A stretch of DNA of 64,000 nucleotides from Cellulomonas chengniuliangii (GCF_024508335.1 NZ_CP101988.1:2976001-3040000); one strand, 5' to 3'; positions 48,070-57,504 are shown, counted from the stretch's first letter. Program-made: numbers and translations. Notes: generated from the letters alone by a model not told the origin.

Positions 48070-48950
48070 CACGACTCCTTGGCCTGGTCGGAGGTCTGCT
48101 TCTTCTGCTGGGCCGCAGCGGAGGAGTCGTTCGCCCCGGTGGGCGTGCGCTGGGCGCTCGACTGCTGGGCGCCGACCTCGGGCGCGGAGCCGCCCGACGC
48201 CGAGGCGGTGGGCGTCGTGGTGTCGGGCTCCGCGCCGCCCTCGCCGGGGAGCGGCGGGGCCGCCCAGCCCTCGGCCGCGGCGAGCACCGTGCCACGCTCG
48301 GTCTCCGGGCCAGCGCTCGGGCCCTCGTCGGCGAGGCCGTCCGGGAAGCCGGCGAGCACCCGCGAGACCTGCTTGAACGAGCAGATCTTCCCCGGCCCGC
48401 GGGTCGACGCGACGGGCTCGCCCGCGCGCAGCTTGTCCACCGTCTGCACCGCGGACTCGGGGGTCTGGTTGTCGAGGAACTCCCAGTTGACCATCACCAC
48501 GGGCGCGTAGTCGCACGCCGCGTTGCACTCGATGCGCTCGAGGGTGACCTTGCCGTCGGCGGTGGTCTCGTCGTTGCCGAGGTCCAGGTGCTCGCTGAGC
48601 TCCTCCCAGATGGCGTCGCCGCCCATGATCGCGCACAGCGTGTTGGTGCAGACGCCCACGGTGTACTCGCCGTTGGGCCGGCGCTTGTACTGCGAGTAGA
48701 ACGTGGCCACCGCGGACACCTCGGCGGCCGTCAGGTCCAGCGTCTCGGCGCAGAACGCGATGCCGGCGGGGCTGACGAAGCCGTCCTCGCTCTGCACCAG
48801 GTGCAGCAGCGGGAGCAGGGCCGAGCGGGCCTGCGGGTAGCGGGCGATGACGAGCGCCGCGTCGGCGGAGAGCCGCGCGTGCGTCGCGTCGTCGTACCGG
48901 GCTGCGGGGCGCGCCGTGCCGGCGGGCCGCTCGCTGTTCTCGACGGACAT
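48069..48950 (-). CDS. nuoE: NADH-quinone oxidoreductase subunit E with long disordered tail
   Basis: [2Fe-2S] subunit (N1a) paired with NuoF. Ligands are Cys101 and Cys106 (VCTNTLC) and Cys142 and Cys146 (ECNAAC). The core ends near residue 210. About 80 more residues follow, rich in Ala, Ser, Thr, Gln and Pro, with no counterpart in standard NuoE. The ATG at 48950 overlaps the nuoD stop (TGATG), giving 293 residues. Confidence 0.95.
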   Translation of the reverse strand: MSVENSERPAGTARPAARYDDATHARLSADAALVIARYPQARSALLPLLHLVQSEDGFVSPAGIAFCAETLDLTAAEVSAVATFYSQYKRRPNGEYTVGVCTNTLCAIMGGDAIWEELSEHLDLGNDETTADGKVTLERIECNAACDYAPVVMVNWEFLDNQTPESAVQTVDKLRAGEPVASTRGPGKICSFKQVSRVLAGFPDGLADEGPSAGPETERGTVLAAAEGWAAPPLPGEGGAEPDTTTPTASASGGSAPEVGAQQSSAQRTPTGANDSSAAAQQKKQTSDQAKES

Positions 48951-50314
48951 CAGCGGTCCACCCCTCCCAGGACGGGGTCCAGCGAGGCCACCGCGACGAC
49001 GACGTCGGCCACCTGGCCGCCCTCGCACATCATGGAGACGGCCTGCAGGTTGTTGAACGACGGGTCGCGGAAGTGCGCCCGGTACGGCTTGGTGCCGCCG
49101 TCGGAGACGAGGTGGACGCCCAGCTCGCCGCGCGGGTGCTCGACCGAGACGAAGGCCTGGCCGGCGGGGACCCGGAAGCCCTCCGTCACCAGTTTGAAGT
49201 GGTGGATCAGGGCCTCCATCGAGGTGCCCATGATCTCCCGGATGTGGTCGAGCGAGTTGCCCATGCCGTCCGACCCGATGGCGAGCTGCGCGGGCCAGGC
49301 GATCTTCTTGTCCTCGACCATGACGGGGCCGGGGCCCATCGCCTGGAGGCGCTCGACCGCCTGCTCGATGATGCGGATCGACTGGTAGCACTCCTCGAGC
49401 CGCAGCACGACACGCGACCAGGCGTCGGCGTCCGTGGACGTCGGGATGTCGAAGTCGTAGGTCTCGTAGCCGCAGTACGGCTCGGCCTTGCGCACGTCGT
49501 AGGGCAGGCCCGTGGACCGCAGGACCGGGCCCGTGATGCCGAGGGCCATGCACGCCGGCAGCCCCAGGTAGCCGACGCCCTTGAGGCGCGCCTGCAGGAT
49601 CGGGTTGGCGAGCATCAGGTCCTCGAGCTGCCCGAAGTCCTTCTTCATCACGGTGATCGCGTCCCGCACCGCGTCCAGGGCGCCCGGGGGGATGTCCTGC
49701 ACGACACCGCCGGGGCGGATGTACGCGTTGTTCATGCGCAGGCCGGTGATCAGCTCGAAGACGCGCAGCACCTGCTCACGCGCGTTGAACCCGACGATCA
49801 TGATCGTCGTGGCGCCCAGCTCGTTGCCGCCCGTCGCGAGGCACACCAGGTGCGAGGCGATGCGGTTGAGCTCCATCATCATCACGCGGATGACGGTGGC
49901 CCGCTCCGGGATGTCGTCGGTGATCCCGAGGAGCTTCTCCACGGCCAGGCAGTAGCCGGCCTCCTGGAAGATGTTCGCCACGTAGTCCATGCGGGTGCAG
50001 AACGTGACGCCCTGCGTCCAGGACCGGTACTCCATGTTCTTCTCGATGCCGGTGTGCAGGTAGCCGATGCCCGCGCGGGCCTCGGTGACCGTCTCGCCGT
50101 CGATCTCGAGCATGAGCCGGAGCACGCCGTGGGTCGACGGGTGCTGGGGGCCCATGTTGACCACGATGCGCTCGTCGCCGAGGCGCGCGGCCTCCTCGGC
50201 GATGTCGGACCAGTCGCCGCCGGACGCCTCGAAGGACGGGATGCCCGTCGCCTCGTCGTCGACGATGTGGCCCGTCGCGGTGGGGGGACCCTGGTGGGTG
50301 CTGTGGGTGGACAT
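48950..50314 (-). CDS. nuoD: NADH-quinone oxidoreductase subunit D
   Basis: 49-kDa-type subunit that forms the quinone site with NuoB, 454 residues. The loop [15 protein letters not shown] carries the conserved quinone-binding His. The family end [21 protein letters not shown] is also present. The ATG at 50314 overlaps the nuoC stop (TGATG). Confidence 0.96.
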   Translation of the reverse strand: MSTHSTHQGPPTATGHIVDDEATGIPSFEASGGDWSDIAEEAARLGDERIVVNMGPQHPSTHGVLRLMLEIDGETVTEARAGIGYLHTGIEKNMEYRSWTQGVTFCTRMDYVANIFQEAGYCLAVEKLLGITDDIPERATVIRVMMMELNRIASHLVCLATGGNELGATTIMIVGFNAREQVLRVFELITGLRMNNAYIRPGGVVQDIPPGALDAVRDAITVMKKDFGQLEDLMLANPILQARLKGVGYLGLPACMALGITGPVLRSTGLPYDVRKAEPYCGYETYDFDIPTSTDADAWSRVVLRLEECYQSIRIIEQAVERLQAMGPGPVMVEDKKIAWPAQLAIGSDGMGNSLDHIREIMGTSMEALIHHFKLVTEGFRVPAGQAFVSVEHPRGELGVHLVSDGGTKPYRAHFRDPSFNNLQAVSMMCEGGQVADVVVAVASLDPVLGGVDR

Positions 50315-51159
50315 CAGCTGTACGACCTCCGCTGGTCCGCGGGCGGCACGGTGGCGCCCTTGTACTCGACCGGGATGCCCCCGAGGGGGTAGTCCTTGCG
50401 CTGGGGGTGCCCCGGCCAGTCGTCGGGCATCTCGATGCGCGCGAGCGCCGGGTGACCGTCGAAGACGATCCCGAAGAAGTCCCAGGTCTCGCGCTCGTGC
50501 CAGTCGTTCGCCGGGTAGACCCCGGTGGTCGAGGGCACGTGCGGGTCGCCGTCGGGGACGGCGACCTCGAGGCGCAGGCGGTGGCTGTGCGTCACCGACA
50601 CCAGGTGGTAGACCGCATGCAGCTCGCGGCCCGTCTCGTGCGGGTAGTGCACGCCGGACACGCCCAGGCTGAGCTCGAAGCGCAGGTCCTGGTCGTCGCG
50701 CAGCAGCTGGCACACCTCGACGATGTGCTCGCGGGCCACGTGCAGCGTGAGCTCGCCGCGGTCCACGACCACGGACTCGATCGCCGCGGCGAAGCCGGTG
50801 CCCGAGGCGTCGAGCAGCTCGATGAGGATGTCGACGGCCTCGTCGAACCAGCCGCCGTAGGGACGCTCGCTCGCGCCCGGCAGGGCGACCGTGGTGACCA
50901 GGCCGCCGAAGCCGGAGGTGTCGCCCGATCCCGGGCCGCCGCCGAACATGCCGTGGCGCACCTCGATGACCTCGGGCTCGGGCGAGCCGATCGGCCCGAT
51001 GTTCTGCGAGCCGCCCTCGAGGGCCGCCTCGCTCGTGCTCTGCGCGGCCAGCGACGCGGACGTCGCCGTGTCGCCGGGCTTGGCGGCCGCGGCGGCGTCG
51101 ACCTTCTCGGCGGAGGGCTCGGGGGACTTCCCCTCGGGCGCCCCGGACTTCTCACTCAT
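50314..51159 (-). CDS. nuoC: NADH-quinone oxidoreductase subunit C with N-terminal extension
   Basis: 30-kDa-type subunit of complex I, separate from NuoD. The core (about 105-270) has [15 protein letters not shown] and [18 protein letters not shown], the family signature. The first 60-80 residues are a low-complexity Ala/Ser/Glu/Lys extension that most NuoC proteins lack. The ATG at 51159 overlaps the nuoB stop (ATGA), giving 281 residues. Confidence 0.95.
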   Translation of the reverse strand: MSEKSGAPEGKSPEPSAEKVDAAAAAKPGDTATSASLAAQSTSEAALEGGSQNIGPIGSPEPEVIEVRHGMFGGGPGSGDTSGFGGLVTTVALPGASERPYGGWFDEAVDILIELLDASGTGFAAAIESVVVDRGELTLHVAREHIVEVCQLLRDDQDLRFELSLGVSGVHYPHETGRELHAVYHLVSVTHSHRLRLEVAVPDGDPHVPSTTGVYPANDWHERETWDFFGIVFDGHPALARIEMPDDWPGHPQRKDYPLGGIPVEYKGATVPPADQRRSYS

Positions 51160-51707
51160 GCCAGCAGGCCCTTCATGTGGGACGTCGGCGTGGCCGCGAG
51201 GGCCGCGGCCTCGGCGGCACGGGCCGCCTCCTTGCGGTTCACGCCGAGCGGCTCCGCCTGGATCTGCTCGTGCAGCGCGAGGATCGCGTTGATGAGCATC
51301 TCGGGGCGCGGCGGGCAGCCGGGCAGGTAGATGTCGACGGGCACGACGTGGTCCACGCCCTGCACGATCGCGTAGTTGTTGAACATCCCGCCCGACGAGG
51401 CGCACACGCCCATCGACAGGACCCACTTGGGCTCGGGCATCTGGTCGTAGACCTGCCGCACCACGGGGGCCATCTTCTGGCTCACGCGGCCCGCGACGAT
51501 CATCAGGTCGGCCTGGCGCGGCGAGGCGCGGAAGACCTCCATGCCGAACCGGGAGATGTCGTAGCGGCTCGTGCCCGTCGCCATCATCTCGATGGCGCAG
51601 CACGCGAGACCGAAGGTGACCGGCCACAGCGAGCCCTTGCGGAAATACCCGACGAGGTTCTCGACCGTCGTCAGCAGGAACCCCGAGGGGGCTTCTTCGA
51701 TACCCAT
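51156..51707 (-). CDS. nuoB: NADH-quinone oxidoreductase subunit B
   Basis: Subunit carrying cluster N2, the last electron donor to quinone. The ligands are the tandem Cys36-Cys37 ([11 protein letters not shown]), Cys102 (MGVCASSGG) and Cys131 (LPGCPPRPE). The 183 residues end in an Ala-rich tail of about 25. It is 12 bases downstream of nuoA. Confidence 0.97.
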   Translation of the reverse strand: MGIEEAPSGFLLTTVENLVGYFRKGSLWPVTFGLACCAIEMMATGTSRYDISRFGMEVFRASPRQADLMIVAGRVSQKMAPVVRQVYDQMPEPKWVLSMGVCASSGGMFNNYAIVQGVDHVVPVDIYLPGCPPRPEMLINAILALHEQIQAEPLGVNRKEAARAAEAAALAATPTSHMKGLLA

Positions 51708-51719
51708 GTCAGATCACCC

Positions 51720-52082
51720 CTAGTCCCACTCGAAACCGCCGCGGCGCCACTCGTACACGAAGGGCACCGTGATGAGGGCCAGGAAGCCCAGCATCGCGAC
51801 GAGCCCGAACGTGGCGAGCTCCGTGAAGTTCACGGCCCACGGGTACAGGAAGACCACCTCGATGTCGAAGATGATGAAGGTCATCGCGACGAGGTAGTAC
51901 TTGATCGGGAACCGGCCGCCACCGACGGCATGCGGTGTCGGCTCGATGCCGCACTCGTATGCGTCCAGTTTCGCGCGGTTGTAGCGCTTCGGCCCCAGGA
52001 TCGCGCTGGCGCCCACGCCTCCGAGGGCGAGGACCGCGGCGACCCCCATCAGGAAGAGGAGCGGGACGTACGGGTTGGTCAT
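51720..52082 (-). CDS. nuoA: NADH-quinone oxidoreductase subunit A
   Basis: Three-helix membrane subunit, 120 residues. The conserved YECGIEPTPHA loop is present, followed by FPIKYYLVAMTFIIFDIEVVFLYPWA. The start follows GGGAGA. It is the first gene of the 14-gene operon; 148 bases separate it from the MenJ-like gene and hold a DosR-like palindrome and a hairpin. Confidence 0.96.
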   Translation of the reverse strand: MTNPYVPLLFLMGVAAVLALGGVGASAILGPKRYNRAKLDAYECGIEPTPHAVGGGRFPIKYYLVAMTFIIFDIEVVFLYPWAVNFTELATFGLVAMLGFLALITVPFVYEWRRGGFEWD

Positions 52083-52159
52083 TGCTCGACTCTCCCGGTC
52101 GTGGTGGGGACGCTTCCGCGCAGGACGAAGGTCAGCGAAGGCTGGGGTGGCGGTTGAGC

Positions 52160-52179
52160 GTCTCCCGAGGCAGGGAGAC
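52160..52179 (-). terminator. Hairpin between the MenJ-like gene and nuoA
   Basis: GTCTCCC (52160-52166) and GGGAGAC (52173-52179) form a perfect 7-bp stem with a 6-base loop. It may end the MenJ-like transcript or fold in the nuo leader. Confidence 0.4.
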
Positions 52180-52185
52180 CTCGCC

Positions 52186-52199
52186 GGGACCTAAGTCCC
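52186..52199. promoter_or_regulatory. DosR/DevR-like palindrome upstream of nuoA
   Basis: GGGACCTAAGTCCC differs at one position from the DosR core GGGACT-WW-AGTCCC. It lies 104 bases upstream of the nuoA start. The outer consensus bases (TTS/SAA) are not present, and GGGAC/GTCCC could also fold as a small hairpin. Confidence 0.4.
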
Positions 52200-52230
52200 A
52201 GCGCGACCCGCGACATCGAGGGTGAGCGCA

Positions 52231-53526
52231 TCATGCCGCCGGCGCCAGTCGGGCGAGGGCCGAGATGGTCCGATCGACCATGTCGCCGCCCCGCGGCTCG
52301 TAGCAGTCGGACAAGAGCTTCAGCACGAACTTCATGAGCAGCGGGCGCGGCAGGCCATACCGGGTGCACACGTGCATGACCTGCGGGTGCTCGATGAGCT
52401 TCACGAAGACCCGGCCCAGCGTGTAGTACCCGCCCAGGTCGTCCTTCATGCGGGTCTGGTACGCGGCCAGTGCGCGCTCCCGCCCGGCGGCGGAGCCCCG
52501 GGCGGCGGCCTGGACCACCGAGTCGGCGGCGAACCTGCCGGCCTGGAGCCCGTAGGCGATGCCCTCGCCGTTGAACGGGCTGATCATCCCCGCGGAGTCG
52601 CCGGCGAGCATGAGCCCGCGACCGTACAGCGGGCCCCGGTTGAAGCCCATGGGCAGCGCGGCGCCGCGCACCTCGCCGATCTGGTTCTCGGGCGTGAACT
52701 CCCATTCCGCGGGGGCATTCGCCATCCACTTGCGGAACAGGTCCTTGTAGTCGACCTTCGTCGCTGCGGCGGTCGAGGACACCGAGCCGAGCCCGACGTT
52801 GGCGGTGCCGTCGCCGAGGGAGAAGATCCAGCCGTAGCCGGGCATGAGGTTCGAGGAGCCCGGGGCGCCGTCCCACAGCTCGAGCTGGCTCTCCATCCAC
52901 GGGTCGTCGTGGCGCGGGGTGCGGAAGTAGGTCCGGACGGCGACCCCCATGGGCCGGTCCATCCGCTTCTCCAGGCCGAGGCCGGTGGCGAGCCGCGCGG
53001 AGACGCCGTCCGCGGCGATGACCACGGGGGCCCGGTAGGTGACGTCGTCCCCGGCGCGCTTGCCGTCGCTGCCCACCGGGCGGGCCGTCACGCCGACCAC
53101 GCGGCCGGTGCGCTCGTCCAGCAGGGGGCCGGTGACGTTGGTGCGCTCGAGGAGCTTGGCGCCCGCGGCACGCGCGTGGGAGGCGAGCATGTGGTCCAGG
53201 CTCATGCGGGAGCGCGCCAGGCCGTAGGACGGGTAGCTGGACAGCTCGGGCCACGGCAGCTCGAGGCGGTGTCCGCCTCCGACCACGCGCAGGCCGCGGT
53301 TGCGGATCCAGCCGTCCTCCTCGCGCAGGGAGACGCCCATGGCGGCGAGCTCCTTGACCGCGCGCGGGGTCAGCCCGTCGCCGCAGACCTTGTCGCGGGG
53401 GAACTCCGCCTTCTCGAGCAGGAGCACCTCGAGGCCTGCGGAGGCGCAGTGATAGGCGGCGCTGGACCCAGCGGGACCTGCACCGACGACGATGACGTCG
53501 GCGTCATCGCTCCTTGCGTCAACCAC
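52231..53526 (-). CDS. menJ: Geranylgeranyl reductase family flavoprotein, probable MenJ
   Basis: FAD-dependent reductase of 431 residues. The family reduces isoprenoid double bonds; the mycobacterial member MenJ saturates one unit of the menaquinone tail. The FAD motif is VIVVGAGPAGSSAAYHC near the start, followed by FPRDKVCGDGLTPRAV, the family signature. The second FAD motif is LMLAGDSAGMISPFNGEGI. Position between menG and nuoA supports the menaquinone role, which is inferred. The GTG at 53526 has only a weak GGGGCGGG upstream. A perfect CRP-type site lies 14 bases before it. Confidence 0.85.
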   Translation of the reverse strand: MVDARSDDADVIVVGAGPAGSSAAYHCASAGLEVLLLEKAEFPRDKVCGDGLTPRAVKELAAMGVSLREEDGWIRNRGLRVVGGGHRLELPWPELSSYPSYGLARSRMSLDHMLASHARAAGAKLLERTNVTGPLLDERTGRVVGVTARPVGSDGKRAGDDVTYRAPVVIAADGVSARLATGLGLEKRMDRPMGVAVRTYFRTPRHDDPWMESQLELWDGAPGSSNLMPGYGWIFSLGDGTANVGLGSVSSTAAATKVDYKDLFRKWMANAPAEWEFTPENQIGEVRGAALPMGFNRGPLYGRGLMLAGDSAGMISPFNGEGIAYGLQAGRFAADSVVQAAARGSAAGRERALAAYQTRMKDDLGGYYTLGRVFVKLIEHPQVMHVCTRYGLPRPLLMKFVLKLLSDCYEPRGGDMVDRTISALARLAPAA

Positions 53527-53540
53527 TGACCCGCCCCACT

Positions 53541-53576
53541 TGTGAAGACGTTCACATCCCAACCTGGCCGAGTGTA
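53541..53576 (-). promoter_or_regulatory. Perfect CRP/GlxR-type box and -10 in front of menJ
   Basis: TGTGAAGACGTTCACA (53541-53556) fits the CRP consensus TGTGA-N6-TCACA exactly, with a perfect 6-bp inverted repeat. On the minus strand a -10 (TACACT, 53576-53571) lies just upstream, so the box would be at about +8 to +23. That position suggests repression of menJ. Confidence 0.6.
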
Positions 53577-53643
53577 GCCAGGGCCACAGACCGTGTCTGC
53601 GAAGGCTTACCTCACCTGCGGGCAATACCCGGTGATCGCCGGG

Positions 53644-54342
53644 TCAATTGGCCGGGCGGACCCCGCGGTGCAGCGCCACGATGCCGCCGGAGAGGTTGCG
53701 GAAGGCGACGTCACGCCATCCGGAGTCCTTCAGCAGACGGCCGAGCCCGATCTGGTCGGGCCACTCGCGGATCGACTCGGCCAGGTACACGTAGGCGTCC
53801 GGCTCCTTCGACACCGCACGGGCCACTGGCGGCAGCGCGCGCATGAGGTAGTTCGTGTAGACGGTGCGGAACGGCGCCCACGTCGGGCGCGAGAACTCGC
53901 ACACCACCAGGCGGCCGCCCGGGCGCGTGACCCGCAGCATCTCCTCGAGGGCCTGCTGCGTCTGGGCGACGTTGCGCAGCCCGAACGACATCGTCACCGC
54001 GTCGAAGGACTCGTCGGCGAACGGCAGGTGCACCGCGTCGCCCGCCACGAACCCGAGGTCGGGGCGGCGGCGCTTGCCCACGCCGAGCATCCCCATCGAC
54101 AGGTCGCACGGCACCACGCGCACACCGGCGTCCGCGAGCGGCTCGCTCGACGTGCCCGTCCCCGCGGCGAGGTCGAGCACGCGCTCGCCCGGCTGGGCAC
54201 CGACGGCGGCGAGGGTCGCGCGACGCCAGTAGCGGTCCTGGCCGAGGGAGATGACGTCGTTCGTCAGGTCGTAGCGGCGGGCGACGCCGTCGAACATGGC
54301 GGCGACCTCACGAGGGTCCTTCTCGAGGCTGGCGCGTGACAT
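53644..54342 (-). CDS. menG: Demethylmenaquinone methyltransferase
   Basis: SAM-dependent UbiE/MenG-family enzyme of 232 residues that methylates demethylmenaquinone, the last ring step of menaquinone synthesis. Motif I is [17 protein letters not shown] at about residues 55-71. [26 protein letters not shown] near the start and [23 protein letters not shown] in the middle are family signatures. It is divergent from menF with 47 bases between. The start has no clear Shine-Dalgarno; a weak -10-like GACGAT lies six bases upstream. Confidence 0.94.
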   Translation of the reverse strand: MSRASLEKDPREVAAMFDGVARRYDLTNDVISLGQDRYWRRATLAAVGAQPGERVLDLAAGTGTSSEPLADAGVRVVPCDLSMGMLGVGKRRRPDLGFVAGDAVHLPFADESFDAVTMSFGLRNVAQTQQALEEMLRVTRPGGRLVVCEFSRPTWAPFRTVYTNYLMRALPPVARAVSKEPDAYVYLAESIREWPDQIGLGRLLKDSGWRDVAFRNLSGGIVALHRGVRPAN

Positions 54343-54376
54343 GCGCCCATCGTCTCAGGTCCGAGCCCTTGGGACG

Positions 54377-54382
54377 TACCCT
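54377..54382 (+). promoter_or_regulatory. -10 box of a probably leaderless menF transcript
   Basis: TACCCT is followed by seven bases and then the ATG at 54390. No Shine-Dalgarno lies between them. Confidence 0.45.
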
Positions 54383-54389
54383 GATCGCG

Positions 54390-55700
54390 ATGACCAGCAC
54401 CATGCCCGACGCCGTCCCGCACCCCCTCGTGGTCCGGACGGTCGCGCTCGACCACCTCGCGCGGCCCGGCTCCACCGGCCCCGACCCCGACGACCTGCTC
54501 GGGCTGCTCCCCCCGGACGCCCCGCTGGCGTGGGTGCGGCGCGGCGACGGGATCGTCGGATGGGGCGAGGCGCTGCGCGTCGAGGTGTCCGGGCGCGACC
54601 GGTTCGCCGACGCGGAGCAGGCATGGCAGGAACTGCTCGCGCACGCGATCGTGCGCGACGAGGTGGACCTGCCCGGCACCGGGCCCGTCGCGTTCGCCTC
54701 GTTCGCCTTCGAGGAGGACTCTCCCGCGGGCGGCGTGCTGGTGGTGCCGCGGGTGGTCGTGGGCCGGCGCGGCGCGCGCAGCTGGCTGACCACGATCGAC
54801 ACCGGCGCGACCCTGCGGGCGACCCCCGACCTGGCCGACGTCGCCGCCCGCCAGCCCGAGCCCGTGAGCCCGGGCGCGGTGTCCTACGCCGAGGGCGCGG
54901 TGCCCTCCGAGGACTGGCTGTCCGTGGTCGAGCGCGGCGTCGCCGCCATCCGGGCCGGCGAGGTCGAGAAGGTCGTGCTGGCCCGGGACGTCTACGCCAC
55001 CACGACCGAGCCGCTCGACGTGCGGTGGCCGTTGCGGCGCCTCGCCGCCCGCTACCCGTCGTGCTGGACGTTCAGCGTCGACGGGCTGATCGGCGCGACG
55101 CCCGAGCTGCTGGTCCGCTCCGAGAAGGGCCTGGTCACCTCACGGGTGCTCGCCGGCACGATCCGCCGGACGGGCGACGATGACGCCGACCTGGCCCGGG
55201 CCGCCACGCTGGCGCACTCGTCCAAGGACCTCGAGGAGCACGAGTACGCGGTGTCCTCGGTCGCGGACGCGCTGGCGCCCTTCTGCACCTCCACGAACGT
55301 GCCCGACGTGCCGTTCGTGCTGCACCTTCCCAACGTGCTGCACCTCGCGTCCGACGTGACCGGGGTGCTCGCCGCGAACCCGTCGAGCCTCGCGCTGGCC
55401 GCGGCCCTGCACCCGACGGCCGCGGTGTGCGGCACGCCCACAGCCGCGGCAGCCCGGCTGATCAGCCGCATCGAGGGCATGGAGCGCGGCCGGTACGCCG
55501 GTCCCGTTGGCTGGCTCGGGGCGGACGGCGACGGCGAGTGGGGCATCGCGCTGCGCTCGGCCCACGTCGACCCGCAGGACCCGCGCCGGGTTCGGCTGTT
55601 CGCGGGGTGCGGCATCGTCGCCGCGTCCGAGCCCGCCGCCGAGCTCGCCGAGTCGGAGGCGAAGCTCGTCCCGATGCGGGACGCGCTCGGCACAGCCTGA
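54390..55700 (+). CDS. menF: Isochorismate synthase
   Basis: Chorismate-binding enzyme of 436 residues that converts chorismate to isochorismate, the first committed step to menaquinone. The catalytic Lys is in GEVEKVVLARDVYA. ATPELLVRSEKGLVTSRVLAGT and IEGMERGRYAGPVGW carry active-site residues, and HPTAAVCGTPTAAA is also diagnostic. The ATG at 54390 is preferred over one 18 codons earlier because a -10 box precedes it by seven bases. An EntC role in siderophore synthesis is possible, but no siderophore gene is nearby. A strong terminator follows. Confidence 0.92.
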   Translation: MTSTMPDAVPHPLVVRTVALDHLARPGSTGPDPDDLLGLLPPDAPLAWVRRGDGIVGWGEALRVEVSGRDRFADAEQAWQELLAHAIVRDEVDLPGTGPVAFASFAFEEDSPAGGVLVVPRVVVGRRGARSWLTTIDTGATLRATPDLADVAARQPEPVSPGAVSYAEGAVPSEDWLSVVERGVAAIRAGEVEKVVLARDVYATTTEPLDVRWPLRRLAARYPSCWTFSVDGLIGATPELLVRSEKGLVTSRVLAGTIRRTGDDDADLARAATLAHSSKDLEEHEYAVSSVADALAPFCTSTNVPDVPFVLHLPNVLHLASDVTGVLAANPSSLALAAALHPTAAVCGTPTAAAARLISRIEGMERGRYAGPVGWLGADGDGEWGIALRSAHVDPQDPRRVRLFAGCGIVAASEPAAELAESEAKLVPMRDALGTA

Positions 55701-55727
55701 CGCCTCTCCCCCGCTGTCACAGACGCG

Positions 55728-55761
55728 GAACGGCCGCCGCTCCTCCGAGCGGCGGCCGTTC
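55728..55761. terminator. Bidirectional terminator between menF and htrA
   Basis: GAACGGCCGCCGCTC (55728-55742) and GAGCGGCGGCCGTTC (55747-55761) form a perfect 15-bp stem with a CTCC loop. The flanking genes converge on it. Confidence 0.85.
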
Positions 55762-55779
55762 TCGTCCTCCGGTCGAGGA

Positions 55780-57504
55780 TCAGCCCTGGCCCTGCTGCTG
55801 GAACCACTCCCACAGCTGCTCGGGGGTGACGTTCGAGCCGTTGCGGGGCTGTCCCGGCTCCTGCGTGCTGCCGGGCGTCGGCTCCGGGAGGGTCGTCGAG
55901 TCCTCCTCGCGCGTGGCGAGCGTGACGTCGAACTCCTCGGTCTGGCCGTCCCGCACCACGGTGAGCGTGACCTCCGAGCCCGAGGTCAGCTCCCGCACGT
56001 ACGCGGTGAGCGACTCCGCCCCGGCGACGGGCCGGTCGTCGATCGCGACGATCACGTCGCCCTGCCGGATCCCGGCCTCGGCCGCGGGCGACCCCTCGGT
56101 CACCTGCTGGACCACGGCGCCGCGGCGGGTCACCCCGTCGGCGGTGGCCGTGCCGTCGGACAACGAGACGCCGAGGAACGCGTGCTCCGCCGTCCCGTCG
56201 TCGATCAGCTGGGTGGCGATCTGCTCGGCCAGGTTGGACGGGATCGCGAAGCCCAGGCCGATCGACCCGGACTGGCTCGACAGCGTCGCGATCGAGGACG
56301 TGATGCCGATGACCAGGCCCTCCCCGTCGAACAGCGGCCCCCCGGAGTTGCCCGGGTTGATCGCGGCGTCGATCTGGATCGCGTTCGTCACCGCCTGGCC
56401 ACCGGCCTGCGACGTCGAGACCGGCCGGTCGACCGCGGAGACGATGCCGGTGGTCACCGTGTTCGACAAGCCCAGCGGGTTGCCGACCGCCATGACGGGC
56501 TCGCCGACCCGCACGTCCGCGGAGTCGCCCAGCGAGGCCGGCTGCAGGTCGTCCGGGGCGTCTTGGAGCTGGATGACCGCGAGGTCCGTCGCGGTGTCCG
56601 TGCCCACGATCTCCGCCGCGAACAGTCGGCCGTCGGTGAGCGTCACCTCGATGCCACCCTCGGTGGCATCCCCGACCACGTGGTCGTTGGTGAGGATGTT
56701 GCCGGAGTCGTCGATGATGACGCCCGACCCCTGGCCGGCGCCGTCGGCCGTCTGCACCGCGATCGCGACCACCGAGGCCTGCACCGACGCCGCGACCCGC
56801 TCCCAGTCCGGGTTCTCGACCGACGATCCCTCGACCGGCGCGGACGGCGAGTCGGTGTCCTGCCCGATCGTCGCGAGGGACGAGTCGTCGTCGTCACGCA
56901 GCACGAGCGACATCAGCCCTGCCGTCACGATGCTCGCCAGCAGCGCCGCGGCGATAGCCACGCCGACGAGCGGCCCCCAGAGGGAGCGCCGCCGCTCGGG
57001 CTGGCCGTCTCCGGCGCCGCCCGTGGGGTACGGGCCACCGTCATGGGGCGGCTCGCCGGGCCCCCCGTAGCCGCCTTGGCCGCCAGGGCGGTCCTGGCCG
57101 CCAGGGCGGTCCTGGCCGCCGGGACCGGCGCCGCGCGGGTCGCCCGAGCCGTAGCCCCCGTACGAGGCCGGGGCCGCGGGATGCGGCGGGCGGAACGGGT
57201 TTGTGGGGTGCTCCCCCGGGCCCTGCTGGCCTGGCTGGCCCTGCTGGCCCTGCTGGCCCTGCTGGCCCTGAGGCGGCGGCCACTGCGAGGTCGGGGCGCC
57301 GGCGCTCTGGGGCGTCGTCGGACGGAGCACCTGCGTCTCCGCCGCATGGGCATCGTGCGCCTCGCGCTGCTCGGGCGGGGCGGGGCGCTGCGACTGGGGG
57401 TGCTCGGGCTCGGAATGCTGCTCGGGAACGGCCGGCCGCCGCGGCGGGGGCGGCTGCTCGGGCTGGCTGGGCTGAGCCGAGCGGGGATCGTCCGGGGTGC
57501 TCAT
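55780..57504 (-). CDS. HtrA/DegP-type membrane-anchored serine protease with PDZ domain
   Basis: Trypsin-like protease of 574 residues for quality control outside the membrane. The first 165 residues are a cytoplasmic Pro/Gln/Gly-rich region containing GQQ and GGQDRP repeats. One helix follows (about 172-200, PLVGVAIAAALLASIVTAG). The triad is His near 274 (TNDHVVG), Asp near 305 (TATDLAVIQL) and Ser near 384 (NPGNSGGPLF). One PDZ domain covers about 440-530. The ATG is preceded by AAGGAGG. It resembles mycobacterial HtrA/PepD. Between menF and menD it looks like an insertion in the men cluster; no functional link is evident. Confidence 0.93.
   Translation of the reverse strand: MSTPDDPRSAQPSQPEQPPPPRRPAVPEQHSEPEHPQSQRPAPPEQREAHDAHAAETQVLRPTTPQSAGAPTSQWPPPQGQQGQQGQQGQPGQQGPGEHPTNPFRPPHPAAPASYGGYGSGDPRGAGPGGQDRPGGQDRPGGQGGYGGPGEPPHDGGPYPTGGAGDGQPERRRSLWGPLVGVAIAAALLASIVTAGLMSLVLRDDDDSSLATIGQDTDSPSAPVEGSSVENPDWERVAASVQASVVAIAVQTADGAGQGSGVIIDDSGNILTNDHVVGDATEGGIEVTLTDGRLFAAEIVGTDTATDLAVIQLQDAPDDLQPASLGDSADVRVGEPVMAVGNPLGLSNTVTTGIVSAVDRPVSTSQAGGQAVTNAIQIDAAINPGNSGGPLFDGEGLVIGITSSIATLSSQSGSIGLGFAIPSNLAEQIATQLIDDGTAEHAFLGVSLSDGTATADGVTRRGAVVQQVTEGSPAAEAGIRQGDVIVAIDDRPVAGAESLTAYVRELTSGSEVTLTVVRDGQTEEFDVTLATREEDSTTLPEPTPGSTQEPGQPRNGSNVTPEQLWEWFQQQGQG
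57078..57113. repeat. 18-bp coding repeat in the htrA N-terminal region
   Basis: GGCCGCCAGGGCGGTCCT occurs at 57078-57095 and 57096-57113. On the minus strand it encodes two GGQDRP-type repeats in the disordered cytoplasmic head. Confidence 0.85.
57235..57270. repeat. 9-bp coding repeat in the htrA N-terminal region
   Basis: Four perfect copies of CTGGCCCTG encode GQQ repeats on the minus strand. Length variation by slippage keeps the frame. Confidence 0.85.
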
